Assembly (NCBI GenBank): GCA_001599715.1
Contig: BCHU01000009.1
Location: forward strand, 248,001 to 312,000
Length of the DNA: 64,000 nt
Source: Phaeotremella fagi
Lineage: Eukaryota > Basidiomycota > Tremellomycetes > Tremellales > Phaeotremellaceae
Reading direction: 5' to 3'
In this document: piece after piece, positions 22,367 through 34,095 of the stretch
Position numbering within the stretch: position 1 is the stretch's first letter
How the letters are laid out: each line of letters opens with the position of its first letter
Translations under genes and position numbers: made by a program
The notes under the pieces: generated by a model
Databases searched by the model: none
What the model saw: only the letters and a program-made list of their open reading frames with translations
Told to the model about the DNA's origin: nothing

Positions 22367-25072
22367 ATGTTAAGAGGATTGACAACAAGTATATCAACAC
22401 AAATCACAACAACAAGATACCTAAGAACAACTTGTATGCCTCAATTAACTCTCTTCTCAGACCCAAACTCAAAACAACTTTCACTAAGTCCAGCCAAGCC
22501 GAAATCAAAATCAAAATCAACCACCAACCCATCCCGACATTACACCCAAAAAACCGACCAACCGAATTTGTGGGAATTACATCATATCCAAGAAGACATG
22601 GCTGCAGATTCCTCCTCGAAAGCTTCAGCTCGAGCTATGGAGAATAAAGACAAGAAAGTTAAAAGTGAAAAAATCAATCTGGATTCGGGGGGTGAAGCTA
22701 AAGGTCAACCTGGACATGGGAAGGGGAAGAAAAGAAGTCATTCACCTGAAGGTGGTGGTGTTGCTTCGTCTAGAGATGTAAAGAGACATAAAAACGCTTA
22801 TGAAATTAGTGGGTTCAACAGTTCTTTCCAGGTAGGATACTGACTTTAGGGTTGAAGAGGGTAAAATTGCTTCTGCTGAGGTTGCTGCTAGTGTCGATGA
22901 AGATCCACCTTTGAATCAATTGATGAGATTACAGGAGGAATCAGCTGGGAAAGTGGAGAAAGGAGAATCGGTCGTTTTCTGGATGAGGATTGAGGATGTG
23001 AGAAGTGAGTTGTTATAGCTTCTATTGTGTCAGGATATGTTGACTAAACAGTTTAGTCGAGGACAGTACCGCTCTAGCGTTAGCTTCGACTAAAGCTAAA
23101 GAGCTTGGAGTCCCACTTATCATTCTTTTCGTCTTTTCACCCGGAGATTATAAAATGCATGACAGAAGTCCTAGACGAATCGATTTCGTTCTTCGTAATC
23201 TACGTCGATTGAAGGTATATCCAACTTCGTCTCATGAAACCATGAGGCCATTTACTGAGTTAACTATCCTAGCCTGAACTAGATGAACTTCATATACCGA
23301 TACACATCATCACTCGTAAAAACAGATTAAAGATACCGACACATCTCGTTGATGTCGTTTTCCCATTTCTCAAGACGACTCATGTTTTCGCTAATATCTC
23401 TTACGAAGTTGATGAATTAAGGAGAGATTTGGCAACTGTGAAACTTGGTAGAGAGAAGGGAATCGATGTGGTTTGTGTACATGATCGATTGACGGTTCCT
23501 CCTGGAAAGGTTTTGTCTAAGCAGGGTAAACCTATGAGTGTATATAGGTAAGTGATAAGATTTGTTGTGATGGACGATGATAGTGACGATACTGTTCATT
23601 ATCAGTCCTTGGCAGAGAGGTAAGTTTTACAGAGGAGTGTTATATTCTGGGGTTTGATTAACGCCACTGGCTAGCTTGGGCAAAGGTTATCGATGAAGAC
23701 CCGTCTTTACTTGAAGAGTCACCTCGACCAGAAGGTAATCCAGATTCGACACGAAAACATCAAGAATTCGGATCACTTTTCGACGCAACTCCAATTCCAG
23801 ATTTTATAGAGGGATTCAAATGCGAGGATGCAGAGAATATGGCGGAATGTTGGCCAGAAGGAACGGATCGTGCGAAAGAGGTTGGTTATTTACCGTGATT
23901 TTTAACAAATTACTGAAGTAATTCTCTAGCTACTGGATAGATTCCTACACACGAAAGCCAGAACTGCACAATTCCAACTAGTCTCTCCGTTATCCGAAGG
24001 AGCGGAAACTGACCCCAAGAAATCCCGTGTGGCCTTATATCAAGAAGGTCGTAACCTCGTAAACGGCGATAACAGTTCTCGTCTCAGTCCATATCTAGCA
24101 TCCGGAGTCATCTCATCCCGAATGGTTTTAAACGCAGCTAAAGCTTATAGTAAAGGTAAACTCCAAAGTGGGAGGGATTCAGGTATAGGAATGTGGGTTC
24201 AGGAAGTAGCTTGGAGAGATTTTTATAATCATGTCAGTTCTTTTTTTTGAGTTTGAAACAGAGACTGATGGTGTTGGTTTAGGTTTTAGCTACTTGGCCA
24301 AGGGTTTCCATGGGTCGACCTTTTTTGGAAAAATTCGCTGATGTTCAATGGGAGGTTAGTGAGGATCATTTACAAGCTTGGAAAGAAGGTAAAACTGGTT
24401 ATCCTATTGTTGACGCTGCGATGAGAGCTTGTAATGCGAGGGGTAAGTTCAATTTTTTTTCTGCTGTTAAAAGAACAGAGATTAATAGCGATTTAGGATG
24501 GATGGAGAACAGGGTCAGAATGGTGACTGCTTCTTTCCTTGTTAAATCGCTTTTACTTGATTGGAGTGAGTCGTTTCGCTGTTGATGTTTAGAGTTTGCT
24601 GATGGGTATGTTGTTTTCAGGACTTGGGGAGAAATACTTTATGGAAAGTTTCATAGATGGAGATCTTGCTGCCAACAATGGAGGATGGCAATGGACGGCG
24701 AGCGTGAGTCGTCGAACCATCTCGTTGAATTGTACTTAATTGACATGCTCGGGACAGACTGGAACGGATCCACAACCATATTTTGTGAGTTTCTATACGT
24801 CTCTACATATCACTATACTGATCCCATCGTCCCTTCAGAGAATCTTCAACACCTTGACACAATCAGAAAAATGTGATCCTAACGGAGATTACATTAGATA
24901 TTGGGTTCCTGAATTAAAGAATCTCAAAGGTAAAGCGATTCATGATCCTTTCCATAATCTACCTTCTGGGGAGTTTAAGAAACTGGGATATCCTAAACCT
25001 ATTGTTGAACATAAGGCCAGTAGAGAGAGAGCGTTGTTTAGATATAAGAATGTTGGTGAGAAGGAGGAGTAG
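22367..25072 (+). CDS. PHR1: class I CPD photolyase (deoxyribodipyrimidine photolyase)
   Basis: This enzyme repairs UV-induced cyclobutane pyrimidine dimers with blue light, using FAD and an antenna cofactor. The start ([20 protein letters not shown]) opens a basic, Thr-rich, presequence-like segment; a Lys/Arg-rich stretch later ([23 protein letters not shown]) looks like a nuclear signal. The antenna domain has [20 protein letters not shown] and [16 protein letters not shown]. The FAD domain has [100 protein letters not shown] and [20 protein letters not shown]. The C-terminus ends VGEKEE. About ten short introns interrupt it; the boundary at about 22.81-22.86 kb is unclear. In-frame internal ATGs (MPQLTLF, MAADSSS) could give shorter forms. 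Confidence 0.95.
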
Positions 25073-25247
25073 AAGTAGTGCCACTTTTGATAAATGCCAA
25101 ACACCGATTACTGTAGAGGTAGATTGTGTATGACGTTGAGGATGCACTTTACTATAACCAACTTTTTTTGGCTTTGGATTGTCAATATTATTTATTCATA
25201 ACATCGTTTAAATCCAATAAGAAACTATATCGAAGCAACTGAAAGAG

Positions 25248-27932
25248 ATGGCACCAATCCTACCGACTCCACCACCAACTTCCTTACCACCAACCGGAAA
25301 TTTTCCACAACCTCCACAATCGATTTTAACGAGATCACAAAAATTCATCGAAGAGAACCAAAAGCTCATCCTACTAGGATGCGCAATAGCAGCAGCTTCA
25401 GGAGCAGGCTACTACCTCTATTCAAGATCTTCATCGAATGATTCTTCCAAACCTGGATCTTCGAGTTCATCAACTTCAACTTCTACCGCTACCGGTAAAA
25501 AATCTAAGAAATCTAAAAAGAAGAAATCTGGTCTTAAGGGGGAAGGTACTAATGGACCATTACTTGAGGAGATTGTTCCTCCTGCTGTGAAAATTGATAA
25601 GAAGGAGAAGAGCGAGGGGGAGGTAAAAGTTGAGAGTCCGGGTCATTTGGCTGGTACGTTACATTTCATTTTTGGGTTGTTGGATTTTGTTGTTGATGGT
25701 TGGGTTTTTTAGATGTTCCTGATGCAGCTGGACTTGCTGCTCTCTCTGATTCGGTGGGTACGATTTCGAAGAATGTGGTCATGAGCTAATGAATCACAAT
25801 AGGAACGGAACACTTTAGGTGCAACTCTTAAAGATCGTGGAAACAAACTTTATTCAAAGAAAGATTACAAAAACGCTGTTGAATGGTGTGTCACCTTTTT
25901 CAGTCATTGATGAAGTCAAGGAGACATACTAACAAATCCATGTTCAGTTACACAAAAGCGATTGAAGTTTCTGTTCGAAAAGACGCCGTCTTTTATTCAA
26001 ATCGAGCTGCTTGTACGCTTATATTGATTTCTTTTTGACTTTATGCTGATTAGATCGAATTTTAGGCTATACCAACTTTTCACCACCTAATTATGAACTT
26101 TGTGTTGCTGACTGTGATTCCGCTCTTGAGCTTGACCATACTTAGTGAGTTGAATTCTGGTTTCTTTTCGGAACAACCCCACTGACTCAATTCGGTCACA
26201 GCGTGAAAGCATTGAAAAGACGTGCAACAGCTTTAGAGAACCTTGGCAGAGATGAAGAGGCTGTCAGAGGTGAGATAAATATATTCGTGGGAAACTAATT
26301 TACAAATCAAGACTTTACCGCTACCACTATCATCGAACGATTCCAGGATGAAAGTGCTGCTGCTGCCGTTGAAAGGTGTTTGAAGAAATTGGCTCAGAAA
26401 AAGGCAACAGATTTACTTGAGGTTGGTCCTTGTCTTTCATTGTCCGTTCAAGATACTTACCCACCTCATCACTAGACACGAGAACCTAAACTTCCATCAC
26501 CAACCTTCATTTCATCTTATCTCTCCGCTTTCAGACCTCGTGAGTAGCTTACGTTAAAGGCGGTGATGCGAGCTCAGCTAAACTTTTTTAGACGGAAAAC
26601 CAATCCTCCCCGAGAACCCATCTCAAGGAGACCAAACTCTTCTACTAGCCTTTGACGCACTCGCAGCAGCAGATTACAGTCATGCTGTCTCCTTCGCCAA
26701 CGAAGCTATAGATCAAGGTGTCAGTTGGAAGGAAGGTCAGGCAGAGGCATACAACCTAAGAGGAACTTTTAAGTGAGTCTCGAATTTCTGGATGGAAGCT
26801 GACGTCGGAAGATTCTTGATCGGTGATTCCCAAGGAGCTAAGGCAGATTTAGAGAAGAGTTTGGATTTGGTTCCTGAATTCGTCCAAGCTTGGGTCAAGA
26901 TTGCTAGTGTGCATATGGAGTTAGGTAAGTTGAAGGTTCATTTCACGAATGGTAGTCTGATCTGTCCTTTTCAGGTGACGCCGCTTCTGCATTCGGTGAT
27001 TTCGAAGCTGCTATTCGACACAACCCCAATGATCCCGATATCTACTACCACAGAGGACAAGGTCAGTTTAAGCATCAATTCCGGTCTGGAAAGCACCGAA
27101 CTGACCAAAATCACAGTCTACTTCATCATGCAAGAACACGACAAAGCTATTGCTGATTACACTAAATCAACAACGTTAGATGGAGATTTCATTTTCAGTC
27201 ATGTCCAAGCCGCCGTTGCTCAATATAAAATGGGTAACGTCGCTTCGAGTATGGCTGCCTTCAGACGTATTCTCAAACAATTCCCTGAGAGAGGTGAACC
27301 CAGTAACTACTAGTGCGTCGCTTCTTACTAAAATTCAATATAATGTTTGTACTGATAATGTCTCTAGCGGTGAATTGTTACTTGATCAACAGAAATTCCA
27401 AGAATCCGTGGAACGATTCGATAAATCGTTGGAATTAGACAAGGACAAGTGCGTTGGGGCAATCTTAACCGCGTAGTAAACCAACTGACGATAACTCAAG
27501 GAAACCACGTAACGTTTTACCATTAGTCAACAAGGCTTTAGCGATCTTCCAATGGAAACAGGATATCACAGCGTCTGAAGCGTTATGTAAAGAAGCTCTT
27601 TCTATCGATCCAGATTGTGATGTCGCAGTTGCAACGCTTGCTCAATTGAGTTTACAACAGGGAAAGATTGATGAAGCTATTAAATGGTTTGAGAAGAGTG
27701 CTCAATTGGCTAGAACTGAGGGTGAACTGATTAACGCTATTACTTGTATGTCTTGGCTTTCATATTTGGGTAGCTGGATACTGATGGGAACGTTTAGACG
27801 AACATGCTTCAAGGGCTCAACAGGCTTTCCTCAAGGTAAGCCAGTTGTCTACGATCATGGATTAGCTGACTCTTTGTTTAGAACTACCCAGAATTCGCCG
27901 AACGTCTCAGTCAAATGGCTCAACAACTTTAG
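25248..27932 (+). CDS. TOM70: TOM70 mitochondrial import receptor
   Basis: Tom70 is the outer-membrane receptor that takes carrier-type preproteins and their Hsp70/Hsp90 chaperones. The N-terminus is Pro-rich, then one membrane anchor [20 protein letters not shown] (about codons 42-62), then a Ser-rich linker and a [12 protein letters not shown] run. The clamp TPR domain follows: [40 protein letters not shown] and [20 protein letters not shown]. More TPRs make up the cargo-binding part ([80 protein letters not shown]). It ends [12 protein letters not shown] with TAG at 27930-27932. About a dozen short introns are present. Architecture and length fit the family. Confidence 0.94.
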
Positions 27933-28745
27933 AGAGGAGTCGATTGAAAGGCGAACGTTGACGTAGAGTTGAACTCGAGAGGGGATCTTTGGGGGGACAT
28001 GTGGATTTGCTGGAGTTGTGGTTTATACAAGTAATAATCATTTGATGGATGCAACTGCTCAACGATAGTTTGTGATTTGGATTCACCAGTGATTTGAGGT
28101 TTACAGTACAGGTTGAATGAGTTGCTTTGTTTTCCATGCCGCCGTCTCCAACCCAACAACATTTCCCAACCAAAGAAATCAACCCAAATCAAACATACAT
28201 AGAAAAGTACCAAAAGATGTCAGGTCTACCACCCCTCAACCAACCCACAGCGTCCATCAGAACACCAAAAGAAGAAAGAAGAAGGGGATTAAGATGACCA
28301 AAAAACAAAGAAAATTGAATTTTGTTCTCGCCAAAGTTTGACGCTCGACTACAAGTTGACGTTTTATTGTGGTTGTAGGAGCAACTGGGGAAACAGTATT
28401 TACTTTGGCTGCCGCACAGATGTATTTACATCTATGAAGAAGAAGAAAAGAGAAGAGAGGAAGAGGGGGAAGAAATTTGGGAGGGTGGTGGTGGGAGAGG
28501 AAATTTCGATGGGGTTAGTACACGTCATTCTGTTTATCAGTTGTGGCGTTTCGCCGTCACAATAATGCGAATACTTGTGTGTGAATCCACATTAATGCTT
28601 CTCTTTACAACAATGACAAAATTGTTGGCATGGTCTGAAAAGATATATATAAATATCCTCACCGAGCATGATTCAAGGAGCTAACTTGATCAGAAATTCA
28701 TACGACTGAGTGAAAATCTGTGAATACTGTAAATTCCAATCGATA
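27933..28745. other. TOM70 3' region and DUF218-gene promoter
   Basis: These 813 bases hold no convincing gene. A frame at 28117-28341 (ending MTKKQRKLNFVLAK) could be joined by a 43-base intron to an Asp/Glu/Gly-rich downstream frame, but the result looks artificial. A TATATATAAATA element lies at 28644-28655, about 90 bases before the next ATG. Confidence 0.45.
28644..28655 (+). promoter_or_regulatory. TATA-like element upstream of the DUF218 gene
   Basis: TATATATAAATA sits about 90 bases upstream of the ATG at 28746, a distance usual for a fungal TATA box. No further upstream element is recognised. Confidence 0.5.
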
Positions 28746-29618
28746 ATGAACCCCGTACCTCAACTTTCAAACCTCACTCTCCAACCACTAACAGCAGCAA
28801 CCAGATTCCACCGACTTCGAAATGATCTTTCCATCCATTTCCTCGCCATCCAATCATCAGCATTGTCAGTGATCAGTCATCCAAACTCAAATTCAGCAGC
28901 ACCGTTCAATCCACTACCCAACTCTTCTAGACGATACATCACAACCCCAACCATACCAATAGACTATTCACTCCCACCAATCAACTTCATCTTCATCCTA
29001 GGTGTCCCGGTTAACGATGATTCAACCATTGGACCTAATCTATTAACAAGGATCCAAAGAGGTTTGGTTGAAGCTCGAAAAGATCCAAAGGCAATTATTG
29101 TCGCTTCAGGGAGTGGTGTACAGAATCGATATATCGAAGCTGTAGCTATAAAAAATGAATTGATCAAAAACGGTATAGATGGTACGAGGATTTGGACGGA
29201 AGTTGAATCCAGAACTACAGTAGAAAATTTCGCTTATATTTGGCAAATGATCATCGAAAATATCATCTTATCACCAACGGGTTCAACGAGACGAACAAGA
29301 CCTCAAATAGGTTATATCACAATCGTCGCTGAACCATATCATTCCATTCGAGCTCTAAGGATAATGGCAGCATTACTCTCAAGATCTGATGAACTATTTC
29401 AAAGGATACCGCCAATCGTACGCTTGGCTCAGGCTGGTCGATTGGTCCCCAAAATCGTTCCTTGGTATACGATGAATCCCAGAATCCGTCTTTTGAATAG
29501 ACATGTTAGACCACCAAACGGACTTAGATTCGGGAGAAACGATCAGGAGCAAGATGAATTGATTTTGGTTCTTAGTCGGTTATTTGATGAGAAACGGAAA
29601 ATGCTTATAGGATGGTAA
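28746..29618 (+). CDS. DUF218 (YdcF/SanA-like) domain protein
   Basis: This is a single-exon gene of about 290 codons. I chose the ATG at 28746 (MNPVPQLSNLTLQPLTAATR); the frame is open further upstream from 28710 without better context. The DUF218 fold shows as INFIFILGVPVNDDSTIGPN, then RIQRGLVEARKDPKAIIVAS (a first sugar- or nucleotide-like binding loop, ASGSGVQN), then EAVAIKNELIKNGIDGTRIW with the diagnostic EVESRTTVENFAYIWQMI, and ITIVAEPYHSIRALRIMAAL. Bacterial members act in envelope or vancomycin-resistance-related functions and YdcF binds S-adenosylmethionine; fungal members have no settled role. There is no clear signal peptide or membrane anchor. Confidence 0.82.
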   Translation: MNPVPQLSNLTLQPLTAATRFHRLRNDLSIHFLAIQSSALSVISHPNSNSAAPFNPLPNSSRRYITTPTIPIDYSLPPINFIFILGVPVNDDSTIGPNLLTRIQRGLVEARKDPKAIIVASGSGVQNRYIEAVAIKNELIKNGIDGTRIWTEVESRTTVENFAYIWQMIIENIILSPTGSTRRTRPQIGYITIVAEPYHSIRALRIMAALLSRSDELFQRIPPIVRLAQAGRLVPKIVPWYTMNPRIRLLNRHVRPPNGLRFGRNDQEQDELILVLSRLFDEKRKMLIGW

Positions 29619-29786
29619 AAGGGAGATGATCGATTGTTTGGGATATGCAACGTTGATCACCTAGCATCTCATAGATCGCTACATCTTGTATTGTTTGTTA
29701 TTGGTTTCCTACTTCATCCTACGGTTGTACATATAAATCATCCACATCAACCCACTGTTTCTCGGTACTGTATCACGTAATACAAC

Positions 29787-31539
29787 TTAAATTTGAGTTT
29801 CTGCCCAATCAGCGACCTTTGTAAGTTGTGGGAAACCAGCTGAAGGTGGGTTACTGAACGGGAAGTTAGTGTTGACAAAATCAATAACCGTAACAATGTA
29901 AAAGAGATACTCACCTGGCCTTGGTGGTCACGAAGACCTTCTCAACACCAGCCCAACGTTTATCAAACTTTCTAAACAATTCCGGGAAATCTTCAAGTTC
30001 AACACGATGAGAAACGATATCTTGTACCTTGAATTTGCCAGTCATGATATAATCGTGTAGGATCTCTTCCCAATAAAGATGAACAGGAGCTTGACCGTTT
30101 CCAATGAATCTCACACCTTTCTCCATGACTGCACCGATATTGAAATGATTGGTGAAACCAGAGTAAACACCTATCAGACCGACTCGACCGAATTTTTTGA
30201 CTAGATGAATAGCTTCGTTGGGAGTTTCACAGACGTCTGTCTCGAGCATGAGAGCTTTTTCGACTTTGTGAAGAAGTGTTTTGGGCTCGTGGAAGGTCGT
30301 ACAATCGATTGCCACTTTTATGGTTCAGTCTGGGAATTTTCACTTTGAACTCACCATCTAAACCTTTTGGTTCGGCTTCGGAGATGGTTTTAGTTGGATC
30401 GTCGACGTTACGATCGATGGTCACGACTTCGATCCCAGCATTCTTGGCCATGGCAAGTCGACTTGCGACTGAATCGATTGCGTACACTTTCTTGGCTCCT
30501 TTGAGAATAGCCCATCGAACGGCAGCTTGCTACTTGGTTGTGAGTATGAAAATTCTCTTCGAGATCTGCAACCAGACTTACACCGATAGGACCTAGACTG
30601 TATGGTAATTTTGATCAGTACCCCGACGAAGTTATAGAAAGGTGAAACTTACCCCCAGATTCCAACAACATCTCCTTCAGTTACTCCAGTATCGACCACG
30701 GCGTGATATGCGGTTGGAAGGATATCGGACAAGTCTGTTAGTAGATGAGTATTCGAACGGGACTCGCTGATGGATGAAAAACATACAAAGGGCAGATTCA
30801 TCTAAACCTTGAATCAGTATATCTCCAATCAATAAGACAACTTGAACCCACCGGCAACACCTTCAGGAACCTTTAAACAATTAACATCTCCATAAGGTAC
30901 TCTACAATATTCAGCCTGACCACCAGGCCAACCACCAGTTAAATGACCATAACCAAAGAAACCAGCGTCACGTTTTCCGTAGAGCTGTTCCATCATGGAG
31001 GAGTTGTTGGTGTTATCGCACATTGATGACCATTTCTTTTGACAGAATTCACATTCTCCACAAGCGATTTGGAAGGATACCACGACCCTATCGCCGATTT
31101 TCAGTTTTTGGACATTGGGTCCGACTCTGTCGATGACTCCCCTACAGTAGGATATCAGTGTACAAGTACATAGGTCTAGAAAAAGACGATGGCAGCTTAC
31201 ATAAACTCGTGTCCCAAGATATCACCCTTCTGTAAACCCAACATCTCAGAATGGTACAAATGTAAATCAGAGCCACAGATCGTAGTACCGGTAATCTTTA
31301 CAATGACGTCTTTACCATTATCAGAAGTGATATCTGGGATAGGCGCATCGACCATTCGAACATCCTGATTACCGAACCAAGCAAGCGCTCTCATAGTAGC
31401 TCCACCTTCTCGATGTTTGTATTCCGGATTAACGGTTGCTTCATACGGTGTCAGCTCGGGTGGTGAGATGGAATGACATAAGCAACTTACTAGGTGCTGG
31501 ACCCATGGCGTCTTGAGCTTTGTTAACGATTGTTTGCAT
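29787..31539 (-). CDS. zinc-dependent alcohol dehydrogenase, formaldehyde-dehydrogenase-like
   Basis: This is a medium-chain dehydrogenase with two zinc sites and an NAD(P)-binding fold. It starts MQTIVNKAQDAMGPAP at 31539, then MRALAWFGNQDVRMVDAPIP. Catalytic zinc residues lie in TTICGSDLHLYHSEMLGLQK (Cys) and GDILGHEFMG (His-Glu). The structural zinc lobe is CGECEFCQKKWSSMC. The FFGYGHLTGGWPGGQAEYCR stretch typifies the glutathione-independent formaldehyde-dehydrogenase-like subgroup. The nucleotide-binding motif is GIWGLGPIGQAAVRWAILKG, then VYAIDSVASRLAMAKNAGIE. The C-terminus is EDFPELFRKFDKRWAGVEKV. Substrate cannot be fixed from sequence; formaldehyde, other aldehydes or threonine-like substrates are possible. 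Confidence 0.88.
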
Positions 31540-31848
31540 TTTTGTTGTGATTTGATTGATTGAGGAATGATGAGTTGTAATGGTATATTTTGGTTGGAGT
31601 TATAAACACTTGTACTGTATCATCTGATTATGTCTTCGATGATGATGCTGTTCATTCTGTCATTCACCGTAGAGCTGAGTACGGCAGCATCTCGCTGATG
31701 ATGTCATAACAATCAGAAACATTGCAATTTAAGGTTAAACAACAGGGTCTGATTCCAGTGAATTTGCCCGGATGTAAATTATGTAAGGTAAAGCTAAGTA
31801 GCCAATATGTGGAATAAGTTACATGTAGACTAGTATCTGTGCTAACGT
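31540..31848. other. spacer between the dehydrogenase and the SUMO-like array
   Basis: These 309 AT-rich bases follow copy 1 of the array and precede the dehydrogenase start, both on the minus strand. No coding signal is seen on either strand. Confidence 0.5.
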
Positions 31849-32430
31849 TCAACTACGACGGTAAGCTCTCCAATCATCCACAGCAAATTGATCATCTTCT
31901 CCATCAGCATCAGAATAATCTTCAGACCCGGAATCAGTCTCAACATCGTTATAGATGATCCTGACCAAGACAATATTTCTGTCGTTAAACTGCATATCAC
32001 ATTCTCGAGGTGACTACCGAAAAATTAGAAATTCCATCATCAGCAAGTGAACTCAAAGAGACAGGAAAGCTGGTGACTCACATCACCCTCATTGATCATA
32101 CGGCCGTTGAAGAAGAATCTGAATGAGTTTTCAGTACGTCAAATTTCTGCACGAAACAGATTCACAGACGTACAGATAGATATTAGTTGAACTTCCATAT
32201 ACTCGTTTAAATTCCTCCATATAATAAAGAAGCTCTTCATCACAATCAGTCTTGGCTACCAAGATATAGTTCTTTGGATCGGAATCAACAGCAAACTATA
32301 ATCTTCCATGAGTATTTTGGCTGGGTTGAGGATTTGATTTTGCAAAGAAGACATACTGCGATTTCAACCTCGAAACTAACTTCTTCGTTTTGATATTCTT
32401 CTTCGTCTTCCCCTGAACCTTCTTCTATAT
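31849..32430 (-). CDS. SUMO-like acidic protein, array copy 1 (5' end unresolved)
   Basis: The readable part begins after a likely CAG acceptor at 32431 with an acidic lead (DIEEGSGEDEEEYQNEEVSF). Three introns follow at the positions shared by the whole array: after EVEIA (GTATGT), before the FFFNGR strand (GTACGT), and before Ser-Pro (GTGAGT). The core reads FAVDSDPKNYILVAKTDCDE, ELLYYMEEFKRVYGSS, YLFFFNGRMINEGD, SPRECDMQFNDRNIVLVRII. The FNGRxIN...SP...L/M...I pattern is that of SUMO/Rad60-type ubiquitin-like domains (SUMO: FxGxxI...TPxxLxM...I). It ends in an acidic tail (DYSDADGEDDQFAVDDWRAY, then RRS), with no di-glycine. An in-frame TGA at 32456-32458 lies just upstream and I find no start codon in a matching exon, so the 5' end is missing or decayed. 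Confidence 0.65.
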
Positions 32431-33032
32431 CTGATTGAGGAATATGGAGTATGAATCAGGGTAAATTTCGAAGTCGAAAGAGTATACAGTATCAAGTAGA
32501 CTTGGTTCGTGGTAGAACAATGGCTGAAAAAGTGGATAATGAGTTTTCAGATGAAGCGAGGATGAAATATGTATAACGACAAGAAAATGTGATCCTGAAG
32601 TCTTTCTTTCCTCATCGAGACCGCATGTATCATAAAAAGATGATCGATCTGAGAAGCAACGCAGAAGAACAAAGTCAATCAAAGGACAAGAAGTGTGGAA
32701 GGAGAACGCCATCGGCCACAATTTTTGATTCTGAGAAGGGGACCGGATCAAAGAAAGTTCTCATGTTTCTCGAATTCGGTTGATCTTCTTCCGTAGGTAT
32801 TCGGGAGTATTTCACATAGAATGAAATGGAGATGGAAGCGAATAGATTACGATTGATACGCATAAATATTCGACATACAGTAGTGTATATTGTAGATGTC
32901 ATGATTTCTATTTTCTCTTTTGTGGCAGCATTTTTTGTTTTTGATGAGTAGGAAGAATGATGTAAAAATGCATGTCCTAGTTCACAATGCTACACTATGA
33001 ATTAAGTATTCTATCCGATAACCAAGATTTTT
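32431..33032. other. spacer within the SUMO-like array
   Basis: About 600 bases lie between copies 1 and 2. They must contain the first exon of copy 1 if that gene is intact. ATGs on the minus strand near 32.63 kb do not splice in phase to copy 1. Overlapping frames on both strands (32.43-32.90 kb) look random. Confidence 0.45.
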
Positions 33033-33575
33033 CTATTTGTTAGAGAAGATGATGACATTCGTCGTTTCCAATGACATCCCCAGAATTCGAGGAGTCTGAG
33101 ATCATCGTTTTTCAGCATCTCATTTCACTCCTTGTTTAAGGGTGTTGACGATCACTCACCTCATTGCCAACCAGTACATAGTCGTTGTATTCGAATCTAA
33201 AAAAGATTATTACAGTATGATAAATATCAATGAATCGGTTCTAAATAATCTTTGACTCACTGATATTGATCCACATCACTTGGGAGATGATCTTGACAAA
33301 ACCATCTGAGGATACCTCCAACCTCTGAATCTTGATTTATGTCAATTTCGAAGACATAATTAGCTGGATCGTTTGACCATACGAACTAAAGAGGATAAGC
33401 TTACTGGCACCAGAAACCTGTACCTTGGGTGGATTTCTGGAGAATTTGGTACAGCACTTACTACGATAGTAACATCGGTGTTCTTCTTTCCCTCCTCTTC
33501 TTCTTCTTCATCCTCCTCCTCCTCTTCGTCCTCTTCTGAGTCCTCATCTTGGTTGTCGTATTCGTATTCAGACAT
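33033..33575 (-). CDS. SUMO-like acidic protein, array copy 2
   Basis: This gene has four exons and 112 residues. Exon 1 (38 codons) is MSEYEYDNQDEDSEED followed by a Glu run and TDVTIV. Introns start at GTAAGT, GTGAGT and GTGAGT, in phases 0, 2 and 0, exactly as in the other copies. The core is FVWSNDPANYVFEIDINQDS, GGILRWFCQDHLPSDVDQYQ, FEYNDYVLVGNE, TPRILGMSLETTNVIIF. The beta-beta-alpha-beta-loop-TPxxLxM-beta order fits a SUMO-type ubiquitin-like fold. It ends SNK two residues past the last strand, so it has no acidic tail and no di-glycine. Function is unknown; the family call rests on pattern similarity by eye. Confidence 0.78.
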
Positions 33576-34095
33576 GTTTTAATAGGTGTTCTTAAAATTG
33601 GGCAAGTCCAGATCAAGATCCGATACCAGTTGCTGAAAAGAGTGAAAGGACCTTTACGATTTTTCTAACTTCCCAATGTAGATTGATGAGATGCCGCTTT
33701 GATCTTTCCAACTACTTCCGAAGGGTAATGATCATCATTGTAGGACAGTCAAGATCAGGAAGAGTCGAGTTTTGGAAACGGTGATGTTGAAAAAGTCGTT
33801 TCCATCCTCGACAAAACCGCATGTAGGAAGAATGGAATTGAGTCTACCTGGATGTAGCGGATTGATTTGATGAAGGACGAGATCTGATTTATACTTATTT
33901 TGACAAAAAGGCGATGGAAATGTGTAAGGGTTGATAAATCATCTAGAGGTCACGGTTGCATTGATACTCCACTACTCCACTTCATACAATTCATGACACC
34001 TTCGAAAGGACAGTTTAGCGCGACTCAATACATACTTGTACATCTAGCAATTCTCTACAGAAAACAATTTCAAACCATCACGTCAACAGAGCGAA
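33576..34095. other. spacer within the SUMO-like array
   Basis: These 520 bases lie between copies 2 and 3. I see no further copy or relic of the array and no recognisable gene. They should hold the promoter of copy 2 and the 3' UTR of copy 3. Confidence 0.5.

Noticed and set aside
22818..22856. Very short (18-base) intron GTAGGATACTGACTTTAG in the photolyase
   Set aside because: It is too short and leaves the frame out of phase. A 49-base GTGGGT intron or a 32-base one fits better, so the boundary is left open.
28117..28480. Possible small gene ending MTKKQRKLNFVLAK, joinable by a 43-base intron to an acidic/Gly-rich frame
   Set aside because: The product is low-complexity and assembled only by choosing a weak GTTTGA donor. 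An overlapping ATG frame (MSGLPPLNQPTASIRTP) stops after 26 codons. Not enough to call a gene.
33479..33540. Plus-strand poly-Ser frame opposite array copy 2, and the same opposite copy 4 (35665-35883)
   Set aside because: These are the complements of the Glu/Asp-rich exon 1 of the array genes.
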